Below, in pieces: positions 11,964 to 17,350 of a DNA stretch of 21,682 nucleotides. The stretch's first letter is position 1; the number at the start of each line of letters is the position of its first letter. The notes below the pieces were generated by a model, which did not search any database, had not been told where the DNA came from, and saw only the letters and a program-made list of their open reading frames with translations. Source of the stretch: a virus; IMG/VR virus record IMGVR_UViG_3300023174_000707, positions 1 to 21,682 of that record, one strand, 5' to 3'. The position numbers and the translations under genes were made by a program.

Positions 11964-12473
11964 ATGGGTGCTCCAAAACAATTAACAGAACGACAGATAA
12001 AATTTGCAGAGTTATTAGTTTTTAATGAAGGTAGAAAAACTAAAACTGAATGTGCTATGGAAGCTGGGTATGAAACAAGACCTAGACAAGCAGCACATGA
12101 ATTAACTAATCCAAAGATATCTCCATTAGTAGTTAAATACATAGGTGAGCTTAGAGAAGAAATGCAAAAGAAATATGAAGTTACATTTGAAAATCATATT
12201 GCTGAACTTGCAAAACTTAGAGAAGAATCCAGAGTTAAAGGTGCATGGTCTGCAGCAATCAATGCAGAAGTTGCTAGAGGTAAAGCTGCTGGATTATATA
12301 TAGATCAAAAGATTATTAAATATGGATCAGTTGATTCATTAACACCAGCTGAATTAGAAGCTAAGATGAAGCAAATATTAGAAGACCATAAAGGTCTCCT
12401 AGTAGAGGCTGATTTTGAAACTGTTAAAGAACAACAACCAAAATCTGAATCAAAAGTAATAGAACAAGATTAA
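11964..12473 (+). CDS. Terminase small subunit
   Basis: A 169-residue protein with the N-terminal helix-turn-helix pattern of the Terminase_2/P27-like small subunits: LTERQIKFAELLVFNEGRKT (residues 7-26), then ECAMEAGYETRPRQAAHELT, and SPLVVKYIGELREEMQKKYE. A helical oligomerisation region follows (HIAELAKLREESRVKGAWSA, AAINAEVARGKAAGLY), with an acidic C-terminus. It would recognise the packaging site and load the large subunit. It is on the strand opposite to the large subunit and about 1.7 kb from it, with the hairpin array between. There is no ribosome site before the ATG, and a promoter ends about 8 bases upstream. The stop shares TTAA (12470-12473) with the stop of the convergent gene. 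Confidence 0.85.
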   Translation: MGAPKQLTERQIKFAELLVFNEGRKTKTECAMEAGYETRPRQAAHELTNPKISPLVVKYIGELREEMQKKYEVTFENHIAELAKLREESRVKGAWSAAINAEVARGKAAGLYIDQKIIKYGSVDSLTPAELEAKMKQILEDHKGLLVEADFETVKEQQPKSESKVIEQD

Positions 12474-12715
12474 ACATATTTATTGCGTAAGTGAGCAATA
12501 CCCTCTTCAATCCATTCTTCTAATCTTTCAGCATGCCACATTACTTCAGATTGTTCTTCACCTGGAAATTTTTTACGAGCTTGATCAATAAATATTTCTG
12601 ACATTTCTCTGCCAGATAATAAAGCTTCTTGACCTTTAAAATTACCACTATAACTACCAGCTTTCCAATTATCTATTAAATGACTAGAAAGATCTTCTAA
12701 ATTACTTATTCTCAT
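12470..12715 (-). CDS. Small acidic hypothetical protein
   Basis: An 81-residue, mostly helical, acidic protein starting MRISNLEDLSSHLIDNWKAG and ending HAERLEEWIEEGIAHLRNKY. It contains two Trp-bearing helices and no cysteine. Its ATG overlaps the upstream stop as ATGA (12712-12715), so it is translated with the gene at 12712-13080. Its stop codon lies in the TTAA shared with the convergent terminase small-subunit gene. No function recognised. Confidence 0.7.
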   Translation of the reverse strand: MRISNLEDLSSHLIDNWKAGSYSGNFKGQEALLSGREMSEIFIDQARKKFPGEEQSEVMWHAERLEEWIEEGIAHLRNKYV

Positions 12716-13080
12716 GCATGTCTCCCAAATGTTTTGTTAAAAGCTACTACATTATCTTTGTATTCTGTTTCAACATCGGCGCATTCTAAATCATATGGAT
12801 CATCTTTAGAAATACGACAAACTGTTCCTACATATTTAATTTTAGTATTAGGACTATCCACATCAACAACTTCTGTTTCGCATTCATCAAAACTTTCATT
12901 TGTTAAATGTTTATTAAAGTCTTCATACTTTATTCCGCCTTTTTCTAAAAAAATATTAAAGGCTTCTTCATCGTCATTAGCTTTTACGTATTGTTCAACA
13001 GTCATTACATATTCCTGTTTAACAACGTATATCTTTTTACCTTCATCTTCTGGTCTAAAGATAAATGGTGTCTTAGTCAT
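12712..13080 (-). CDS. Hypothetical protein (start corrected to the internal ATG)
   Basis: A 122-residue acidic protein starting MTKTPFIFRPEDEGKKIYVV. The frame continues upstream to an ATG at 13105-13107, but that ATG falls inside the -10 box of a strong promoter, whereas AAAGGAT lies 7 bases before the ATG at 13078-13080, so the shorter form is chosen. It contains VKANDDEEAFNIFLEKGGIK and a pattern of alternating strands with four cysteines scattered in the second half (DECETE, VGTVCR, DLECAD). No known family is recognised. It is the first gene of a two-gene transcription unit that ends opposite the terminase small-subunit gene. Confidence 0.72.
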   Translation of the reverse strand: MTKTPFIFRPEDEGKKIYVVKQEYVMTVEQYVKANDDEEAFNIFLEKGGIKYEDFNKHLTNESFDECETEVVDVDSPNTKIKYVGTVCRISKDDPYDLECADVETEYKDNVVAFNKTFGRHA

Positions 13081-13104
13081 TTTTATCCTTTCTGTTATGT
13101 TATA

Positions 13105-13133
13105 CATATAATCCTTATGGGATATTATGTCAA
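13105..13133 (-). promoter_or_regulatory. Sigma70-like promoter, TTGACA-17-TATATG
   Basis: On the minus strand a perfect -35 TTGACA (13128-13133) is followed after 17 bases by TATATG (13105-13110). Transcription would begin near 13099 and read into the gene at 12712-13080, just before its ribosome site. Confidence 0.7.
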
Positions 13134-13136
13134 TAC

Positions 13137-13226
13137 TTATTTTTTAATACATTTACAATCTTTTAGCAATAGGCATCCTTGGCATGTTTGCCATGGACAG
13201 CTAGAGGTATTCAATTTCTTTAACAC
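13137..13226 (-). CDS. Possible 29-residue cysteine-rich peptide
   Basis: A minus-strand frame from GTG at 13224-13226 encodes 29 residues that include SCPWQTCQGCLLLKDCKC, a C-x4-C-x2-C-x5-C-x-C arrangement, ending KK. It overlaps the 3' end of the gene at 13201-13452 by 26 bases and ends just before the promoter at 13105-13133. There is only a weak ATAGG before the GTG, and TTG at 13212-13214 is another possible start. Five cysteines in so short an AT-rich frame are unlikely by chance, and the pattern suggests a metal-binding knuckle. Its inverted repeat at 13176-13197 (TCCTTGGCA and TGCCATGGA) may partly explain the composition. Confidence 0.35.
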   Translation of the reverse strand: MLKKLNTSSCPWQTCQGCLLLKDCKCIKK

Positions 13227-13452
13227 AACCTATAGGATATACGTTGCGATCCCCAAAACTAATTATTTCACCGTCTTCAATCTCATATGAAGCAAAAGTC
13301 ATTATTTTACTTTCATCTGAATAAAACAAAAAACCTTCACTAACACAGGTGCTGCATTCCATTTCATTAAACTCCTCGTTATCCGCCCAGGCAGTATCTC
13401 CAAGGATATCAATCCAATGCAATCTTATTCTAGGATATTTGCTAATGCTCAT
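13201..13452 (-). CDS. Conserved small protein, unknown function
   Basis: An 83-residue protein starting MSISKYPRIRLHWIDILGDT, with ECSTCVSEGFLFYSDESKIM in the middle and ISFGDRNVYPIGCVKEIEYL at the end. The pattern (R.R.HW.DI..... C.S.GFL ....... GDR.V.P.GC) looks like a small beta-barrel, and I believe similar unassigned proteins are found in other marine phages. GGAGAAG lies directly before the ATG. Upstream is the long non-coding region at 13453-13943; a weak TTGTAA-16-TACTAT pair could serve as its promoter. No function recognised. Confidence 0.68.
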   Translation of the reverse strand: MSISKYPRIRLHWIDILGDTAWADNEEFNEMECSTCVSEGFLFYSDESKIMTFASYEIEDGEIISFGDRNVYPIGCVKEIEYL

Positions 13453-13580
13453 CTTCTCCTATAGTAGAACTTTTACCCAATTTTACAAATTAAATTTGAA
13501 AAAGGGGGTCGCGTAGCGGGATACAGTGAAATCCAATAAAATCAACACTTTTGATAAAAAGCCTTATAAAATGCATAGTC

Positions 13581-13600
13581 TAAAAAAGATATATAAATCA
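13581..13600 (+). repeat. Direct repeat TAAAAAAG[A/C]TATATAAATCA, copy 1
   Basis: TAAAAAAGATATATAAATCA here matches 13818-13837 at 19 of 20 bases (A to C at the ninth). Both contain a TATATAAAT core and are followed within about 25 bases by GC-rich words including ATCGTTGAT or its complement. A promoter or protein-binding element is a reasonable guess. Confidence 0.6.
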
Positions 13601-13817
13601 GTAGTATATTCTCGTCGTGGCGAATCGTTGATACAAGCCCCTCCAGAATCGTTGCACGCCAAAGGTTTTTTTTTGCTGGCGGATCAAAAATCGTCTAGAA
13701 TCCGCACCAGTCAACCATTCCAGACGATCACCGCCACGAAAGCCAGCCGCCAGGGGGTAAAGTTGAAATTTTTTTTCATCATGACCCCTAAAATTCCCCT
13801 TATGTTGGCGGAGACAA

Positions 13818-13837
13818 TAAAAAAGCTATATAAATCA
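13818..13837 (+). repeat. Direct repeat TAAAAAAG[A/C]TATATAAATCA, copy 2
   Basis: Second copy of the element at 13581-13600, 237 bp away, with C in place of A at the ninth base. It lies about 110 bases before the ATG of the acidic protein at 13944 and overlaps the start of ATCAACGAT (13834-13842), the reverse complement of the ATCGTTGAT word at 13624-13632. Confidence 0.6.
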
Positions 13838-13943
13838 ACGATCCACGTTCCGCGCTCCATAATACGCCATTACCTGTGGATTATTTCCTTGTTCTGTCAC
13901 ATTTATCTGTTATTAGGGGATCGCGGATAGGGGGTAATGGCAC

Positions 13944-14099
13944 ATGGCTAAAAAGAAACAATCAATTGAAGATATTCTTGAGGATCTAAGAGCTCACATA
14001 GATCTATTAGAGGATAAAATCAACGAAATCAGAGATCAAGACGAACCAGAAGATTGGGATGACCAAGACGATGAGGACCTTGAAGACGAAGACGAGTAA
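13944..14099 (+). CDS. Very acidic 51-residue protein
   Basis: A plus-strand protein starting MAKKKQSIEDILEDLRAHID, with a heptad-like helix to about residue 32 and a tail that is almost entirely Asp and Glu (DEPEDWDDQDDEDLEDEDE). A GGGGG run lies about 9 bases before the ATG. The frame is too short for most gene callers, but its biased amphipathic helix and tail are not what chance gives, and a terminator-like hairpin follows 8 bases after the stop. The tail could mimic DNA or bind a basic protein; the helix could dimerise. It is one of only three plus-strand genes. No family recognised. Confidence 0.62.
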   Translation: MAKKKQSIEDILEDLRAHIDLLEDKINEIRDQDEPEDWDDQDDEDLEDEDE

Positions 14100-14106
14100 C
14101 AAACGG

Positions 14107-14128
14107 TGTGGGGTCTAAAAGCCCCACA
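14107..14128. terminator. Hairpin between convergent genes, possibly bidirectional terminator
   Basis: TGTGGGG at 14107-14113 pairs with CCCCACA at 14122-14128 around an 8-base spacer. It lies between the stop of the plus-strand acidic gene (14099) and the stop of the minus-strand gene (14134). U-rich runs are weak on both sides, so termination strength is uncertain. Confidence 0.55.
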
Positions 14129-14133
14129 TTAAA

Positions 14134-14460
14134 TCAATTATCATTTTTATCCATATATTCACAGTCTTTTACATAATCTATGAATTCTGGACATTTTTCC
14201 TTAACATTTTCATCTAAATATTTAGCGAAACTATTTTCGTGTGTTTTATGTTTATCCGGATCAGTAGATGGTTTCCCATCTTTATAAAATTGAAAAGGAG
14301 ATAATGTAATATCAACTGTATCTCCTCCGTATCCATCAATATCTAAATCACTAACACTAGCTCTATAATAAATATCATTTGGAAGATTTGATAAAACTAT
14401 TTTAATTTCAGAATTAACATCATGTTCCAAAAGTTCTGCAATTAGTTCTTTTACAAGCAT
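14134..14460 (-). CDS. Small acidic hypothetical protein
   Basis: A 108-residue acidic protein. The N-terminus, MLVKELIAELLEHDVNSEIK then IVL, resembles the opening of many small phage proteins in which a helix (VKELIEXLXXXDPXXEV) is followed by a strand. The middle has DLDIDGYGGDTVDITLSPFQ and the end is charged with two cysteines (EKCPEF, DCEYMD). Its leader, TAAAGGAGAAAGAA before the ATG, is identical to the leader of the alpha-CTD-like gene upstream, so both are probably translated at similar rates from one message. No function recognised. Confidence 0.7.
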   Translation of the reverse strand: MLVKELIAELLEHDVNSEIKIVLSNLPNDIYYRASVSDLDIDGYGGDTVDITLSPFQFYKDGKPSTDPDKHKTHENSFAKYLDENVKEKCPEFIDYVKDCEYMDKNDN

Positions 14461-14474
14461 TTCTTTCTCCTTTA

Positions 14475-14939
14475 TTAAAGAACGTTTCTAACGTTTTGTT
14501 CAAACATATTTAATATTTTTTTATGTTCAGTCATCACAGTATTAAATTCATTATGTGAAAATGAATTTTTTTGAACAATATTGTTAAAAGAAGTTATTAA
14601 AGCTTTTCTACATTTATCAATAACTTCTAAATTTAAATCAATATATAAACCATTAGATTGTTCTTCTTTAATTTTATTTTCCTTGGCTTCTAAAGCATCT
14701 AAATATTGATCTAAATCTTTAAAATGTTTATCACCATCTTTAAAATGAAATCCATAACTTAAAAATGCTTCTTTTATTTCTTTTACAGATTTTCTGCCAA
14801 TATTAGGCATTCTTAAAAAATCATTCAAAGTATATTTATGTTTAAGGATATCTTCCATAGTAACATTATTTATCTTAAAGACTTCTAAGACTCGAGTACT
14901 AAAAGCCATGTCGTAGATTGTTAGATTATTTAAGTTCAT
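14475..14939 (-). CDS. RNA polymerase alpha C-terminal-domain-like protein
   Basis: A 154-residue protein whose residues 13-63 align with the alpha-CTD of bacterial RpoA: FSTRVLEVFKINNVTMEDIL, then FLRMPNIGRKSVKEIKEAFL. Compared with E. coli, R16 takes the place of R265, and N46, G48, K50, S51 and E54 match N294, G296, K298, S299 and E302, which bind UP-element DNA and activators; N268 is replaced by Glu. The rest (65-154) is a helical, charged region unlike RpoA, and there is no alpha N-terminal domain. A free alpha-CTD could bind promoter DNA or compete for host activators. TAAAGGAG precedes the ATG and a TTGACA promoter lies upstream. A general helix-hairpin-helix protein is the alternative. 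Confidence 0.78.
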   Translation of the reverse strand: MNLNNLTIYDMAFSTRVLEVFKINNVTMEDILKHKYTLNDFLRMPNIGRKSVKEIKEAFLSYGFHFKDGDKHFKDLDQYLDALEAKENKIKEEQSNGLYIDLNLEVIDKCRKALITSFNNIVQKNSFSHNEFNTVMTEHKKILNMFEQNVRNVL

Positions 14940-14967
14940 TTCTTTCTCCTTTATTAGTTATAGAATT

Positions 14968-14995
14968 AATATAATATAAATTCCTATGATGTCAA
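14968..14995 (-). promoter_or_regulatory. Sigma70-like promoter, TTGACA-16-TATATT
   Basis: On the minus strand TTGACA (14990-14995) and TATATT (14968-14973) are 16 bases apart, giving a start of transcription near 14961 and a leader of about 20 bases before the alpha-CTD-like gene. It lies just past the end of the endolysin gene. Confidence 0.7.
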
Positions 14996-14999
14996 TAGG

Positions 15000-15557
15000 T
15001 TAAAAACCCATTTCTACAATTTCTTTATAAGTTCTTTTTAATAGTTGTGGATATTCACGATTAGTAGAATAGTTGTAAAGCAAGTTAAAATAACGATTTA
15101 CGTCGTTTATACGCAATTTAGACTGTAATTCACGCTCATTTCTAAAAGATTTATAAGCATCCTTCGTATTTAATAGATTTATATAATATTCTATAGAATG
15201 GCATTTAGACTTAAATTTAGCCACTCTAAACGGTGCATTTGGGTTGTTAGCTGGGGCCATGCCGGTATGTAAATTTTTAAACTGGTAAATGCCCATTAAA
15301 TTGTTTCCTTCAATAGCGTATCTAGATCTACCGTAGTTAGACTCTAATGCAGCTTGTGTTAATAATAATTTTCTAGGTATTCTTTCTTCTTTTTTATATC
15401 TTTTATCAAGATAATCAGCGCATTTATTGACCGATTCTATGAATTCTTTGTTGTTCTTATAGCCAAAGGCGGGTTCAGAAAATACAACAAAAAACACAAT
15501 AAACAACCAGATCAGTATTGTTATTAGATACAGTATATAATGTTTTAAATTATTCAC
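15000..15557 (-). CDS. Endolysin, Bax/FlgJ-type glucosaminidase with N-terminal membrane anchor
   Basis: A 185-residue protein. Residues 8-31 are a strongly hydrophobic segment ending SEPAFG, either a cleavable signal or a signal-anchor. The catalytic region has LLLTQAALESNYGRSRYAIE (likely catalytic E72), GNNLMGIYQF, then RVAKFKSKCHSIEYYINLLN and AYKSFR. E. coli Bax has AQAANESAWGTSRFAREGNN and VAKFRSPAQSV at the same places. This family cleaves the glycan strands of peptidoglycan. Sec export through the N-terminal segment would let it reach the wall with the holin as trigger. The start is GTG, preceded by a strong AGGAGG at 5 bases. It is not next to the holin gene. Confidence 0.83.
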   Translation of the reverse strand: MNNLKHYILYLITILIWLFIVFFVVFSEPAFGYKNNKEFIESVNKCADYLDKRYKKEERIPRKLLLTQAALESNYGRSRYAIEGNNLMGIYQFKNLHTGMAPANNPNAPFRVAKFKSKCHSIEYYINLLNTKDAYKSFRNERELQSKLRINDVNRYFNLLYNYSTNREYPQLLKRTYKEIVEMGF

Positions 15558-15590
15558 GTATTCCTCCTGCGATGTTAGTTGATTTATAAA

Positions 15591-15608
15591 CTTATCTATT
15601 TAGATAAG
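15591..15608 (-). other. Leader hairpin upstream of the endolysin
   Basis: CTTATCT (15591-15597) pairs with AGATAAG (15602-15608) around ATTT, 34 bases before the endolysin GTG. A second short pair, GCAG 15612-15615 with CTGC 15624-15627, adjoins it. The hairpin begins right at the stop of an 11-codon frame (MSSYRTATLSK, ATG at 15629-15631, AAAGGA upstream), which could be a leader peptide. Confidence 0.4.
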
Positions 15609-15647
15609 GTTGCAGTCCTATAGCTGCTCATTGGTTCATATCCTTTC

Positions 15648-15675
15648 ATTGTGTCTATTTTTAATGTTTTGTCAA
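15648..15675 (-). promoter_or_regulatory. Candidate endolysin promoter, TTGACA-16-CACAAT
   Basis: On the minus strand a perfect TTGACA (15670-15675) is followed after 16 bases by CACAAT (15648-15653), which matches the -10 consensus at four of six positions. Transcription would start near 15641 and give a leader of about 85 bases containing the hairpin at 15591-15608. Confidence 0.4.
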
Positions 15676-15680
15676 CCCTA

Positions 15681-15914
15681 TCATTTATGTTGAAACCAGT
15701 TATATATTGCAAAAAAACTAAGCAAAATAAACACTATTTGTTGTGTTAATCTAGCTTTATCTCCTTCAATGTAAGAAACATAGGTCCACATCATTACACT
15801 TACCATTAGAAATATCCAGGCAATCCATTGTAAATGAATAATTGCACTTGCCTGTATAACAGAACAAATAATGCTGATGCCGGCTGCAATCCATTTATAA
15901 ACATTTAAATTCAT
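15681..15914 (-). CDS. Small membrane protein with about three spans
   Basis: A 77-residue hydrophobic protein: MNLNVYKWIAAGISIICSVI then QASAIIHLQWIAWIFLMVSV, a short polar turn EGDKARLTQQ at residues 51-60, and IVFILLSFFAIYNWF. Three helices are likely, at about 6-24, 28-48 and 59-73. Its ATG overlaps the stop of the HNH gene as ATGA (15911-15914). It might be a second holin, an antiholin or a host-membrane factor; the location just before the endolysin gene makes a lysis role worth considering, but nothing proves it. Confidence 0.7.
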   Translation of the reverse strand: MNLNVYKWIAAGISIICSVIQASAIIHLQWIAWIFLMVSVMMWTYVSYIEGDKARLTQQIVFILLSFFAIYNWFQHK

Positions 15915-16450
15915 AATATTTTAGAACTTTTAGATAAATTTTCATGCGCCCAAAGAGGTTGTAAATTTGTATAATGAAAACATTTAGCTTGTTGTTTTGG
16001 ATCTGTTAAATCAAAAGAGGCACAAGGTATTATATGGTCTATGTGAATTAAATGTCTTTTTTTCCAACTCATACCTGGTTTAAATTTACTTTCAATATAT
16101 TTAACTAATCCTTCTAATGAAATACCTATTAATTTTTTTGTTTTATCCGATTTTTTAACTGTTCCTTTTAATGCATGATTTATTCTTGTTCTAACATTCA
16201 TTAAAAGTCTCCAACTCATATCTGTTTTTCTTCTTTTTCTATAATAAGCATTTACTGTTTTTTTTATTTTTTCTTTGTTTTTTAATTTATATAATTTAGT
16301 TCTTTTGTTTTCTTTCTTTTTATTTTTTAAATAATATTTTCTACAATGAATACGTGATCTTTCTAACCATAATTGATAATTTTCTTTTTTTCTTTTTAAA
16401 TAGTTTTTTTTTGAATTTTCTTTTCTTTTAACTGGGTCTTTATAAGGCAT
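15911..16450 (-). CDS. HNH endonuclease
   Basis: A 179-residue, very basic protein. Residues 1-75 are Lys/Arg-rich helix (MPYKDPVKRKENSKKNYLKR and on), likely DNA-contacting. The HNH core is at about 133-175: HLIHIDHIIPCASFDLTD with the paired His/Asp of the beta-beta-alpha metal finger, then CFHYTNLQPLWAHENLSKSS supplying the Asn and the final metal-side residues. The FHYTNLQPLW form is usual in phage HNH enzymes. It may be a free-standing homing-type nuclease or may help packaging. Its start overlaps the end of the exonuclease gene by 11 bases, and its end overlaps the next ATG. It is more Lys-rich and AT-rich than its upstream neighbour. Confidence 0.82.
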   Translation of the reverse strand: MPYKDPVKRKENSKKNYLKRKKENYQLWLERSRIHCRKYYLKNKKKENKRTKLYKLKNKEKIKKTVNAYYRKRRKTDMSWRLLMNVRTRINHALKGTVKKSDKTKKLIGISLEGLVKYIESKFKPGMSWKKRHLIHIDHIIPCASFDLTDPKQQAKCFHYTNLQPLWAHENLSKSSKIL

Positions 16451-17144
16451 TATTGTCCAGTCCCTCTTTTAATTGATTATAATATTGATCGACTCTTCTT
16501 AAAAATTCATGTTTATATCTTTTATATTCTAATCCTTCTATTGTAAACTCTTGATAAATATTTTCAGGAGTACACATCATAATTATTCCTTTTTCAATTG
16601 TAGTTCCATACACATGGTCATGTGCCATTCCATAAGCTGCAAGTTGCATAAAGTAATCTTGAATCCATTCGCGTTTCTTTGGTTTATTAGATTGTTTGAA
16701 GTCAATGATACTGTCCTTTCCATTGTGCACAGCAATCAAATCTGTAGCTCCAGCATATAAACCTGGGTAATACATGGTAGCTTCCATGCCATAAAATTCG
16801 GTGATTTTGTTCTTTAATCCATTTTCAATGATGGTTTGAGCCATGGTATGAGCATTACGACCCACATCAGTTAAATCTAAATGATATTGGCCTGTTAGAA
16901 AGCTTTCTATTATTGTATGCATAGCCGTGCCGCGCGTTGCAGAATTATCCACGATCCGCGCTGCTTCAACTTCGCCTACTCGTTGACGCCACGCTTCAAG
17001 TGATTTACGTTTCTCCTCCGGTTGAGTTGCGGAAAGAATCGTAGTTACTGAAGGAAGGCGAGCTTCACCTAGATCATAGTGTCGTTGACCCTCTATTGTT
17101 GATCGCGTTGATTTAGGATAGTTATATTTAGGATTGTGTTTCAT
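16440..17144 (-). CDS. RecB/MGME1-type PD-(D/E)XK exonuclease
   Basis: A 234-residue nuclease. Motifs in order: LPSVTTILSAT at 30-40, RGTAMHTIIE with H76, a hydrophobic-E motif at GMEATMYY (E121), YAGATDLIAV with D135, SIIDFKQSNKPKK with D148 and K150, and the QLAAYGMA helix with Q167 and Y171. This is the complete RecB-family active site, and the layout resembles Cas4/MGME1-like phage exonucleases that chew single-stranded ends in recombination and replication. It has no Cas1 or other CRISPR neighbours and no cluster of four cysteines, so it is not a Cas4. The first third of the gene (16920-17110) is clearly more GC-rich than the rest. The gene precedes and overlaps the HNH gene. Confidence 0.85.
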   Translation of the reverse strand: MKHNPKYNYPKSTRSTIEGQRHYDLGEARLPSVTTILSATQPEEKRKSLEAWRQRVGEVEAARIVDNSATRGTAMHTIIESFLTGQYHLDLTDVGRNAHTMAQTIIENGLKNKITEFYGMEATMYYPGLYAGATDLIAVHNGKDSIIDFKQSNKPKKREWIQDYFMQLAAYGMAHDHVYGTTIEKGIIMMCTPENIYQEFTIEGLEYKRYKHEFLRRVDQYYNQLKEGLDNNAL

Positions 17145-17146
17145 GA

Positions 17147-17293
17147 TTAATATTGAATTTCCATTACAGGTTTTTCTTTATTTGATTCATCATATAAAAA
17201 TTTAATGGTTTGTTTAAGAATAGTAGTTGTAGGGTCAAAAGAAATATCTTTAGAACAACTAACTAAAAACAATAATATAAAAATATATTTCAT
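17147..17293 (-). CDS. Small lipoprotein
   Basis: A 48-residue protein, MKYIFILLFLVSCSKDISFD then a polar tail (PTTTILKQTIKFLYDESNKE and KPVMEIQY). The N-terminus is a classic lipoprotein signal: two basic-to-hydrophobic residues, a short hydrophobic core and a lipobox LVSC with the lipidated Cys at 13. The mature part would be only 36 residues. Ser follows the Cys, which under the +2 rule suggests the outer membrane. No good ribosome site is seen. It lies between the PD-(D/E)XK and exonuclease genes. A small outer-membrane lipoprotein in a phage is often an o-spanin (Rz1-like) or a receptor-blocking exclusion protein; the proline-poor tail argues against typical Rz1. Confidence 0.6.
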   Translation of the reverse strand: MKYIFILLFLVSCSKDISFDPTTTILKQTIKFLYDESNKEKPVMEIQY

Positions 17294-17350
17294 ATAAATA
17301 TTCTAATAATGTAAGAAAGTATTATCATTCCAATAATAAAATTTCTAAGT

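Larger units (their letters stand above)
13453..13943. other. Non-coding region with nested inverted repeats and direct repeats
   Basis: About 490 bp with no convincing gene. Inverted repeats are nested: TCGTGGCG 13615-13622 with CGCCACGA 13732-13739; CTGGCGG 13676-13682 with CCGCCAG 13747-13753; and an inner hairpin 13690-13728 (ATCGTCT-GAAT with ATTC-AGACGAT, one mismatch). There is a T9 run at 13666-13674 and a T8 run near 13773-13780. A 13-bp word GCGAATCGTTGAT at 13620-13632 is identical to one at 10914-10926 beside the hairpin array. TGTGGATTA at 13871-13879 differs at one base from the inverted DnaA-box consensus. A structured RNA, a control region or an origin would all fit. Confidence 0.6.

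Noticed and set aside
11834-12142. Short frames on both strands overlapping the divergent promoters and the start of the terminase small subunit
   Set aside because: They are shadows of the promoter region and of the small-subunit gene, with no ribosome site or recognisable protein pattern.
12734-13290. Plus-strand frames of 125 and 99 residues
   Set aside because: They are antisense to minus-strand genes that have ribosome sites and an upstream TTGACA promoter; they have none of their own.
13666-13674. T9 run as a strong intrinsic terminator
   Set aside because: The only stem just before it (TGGCG with CGCCA) is 5 bp with a loop of more than 30 bases, too weak for a confident call, so it is mentioned only within the non-coding region.
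13526-13930. Plus-strand frame of 134 residues
   Set aside because: It crosses both AT repeats, T-runs and the nested inverted repeats, has no ribosome site, and its composition does not resemble the neighbouring genes. The inverted repeats argue for non-coding DNA.
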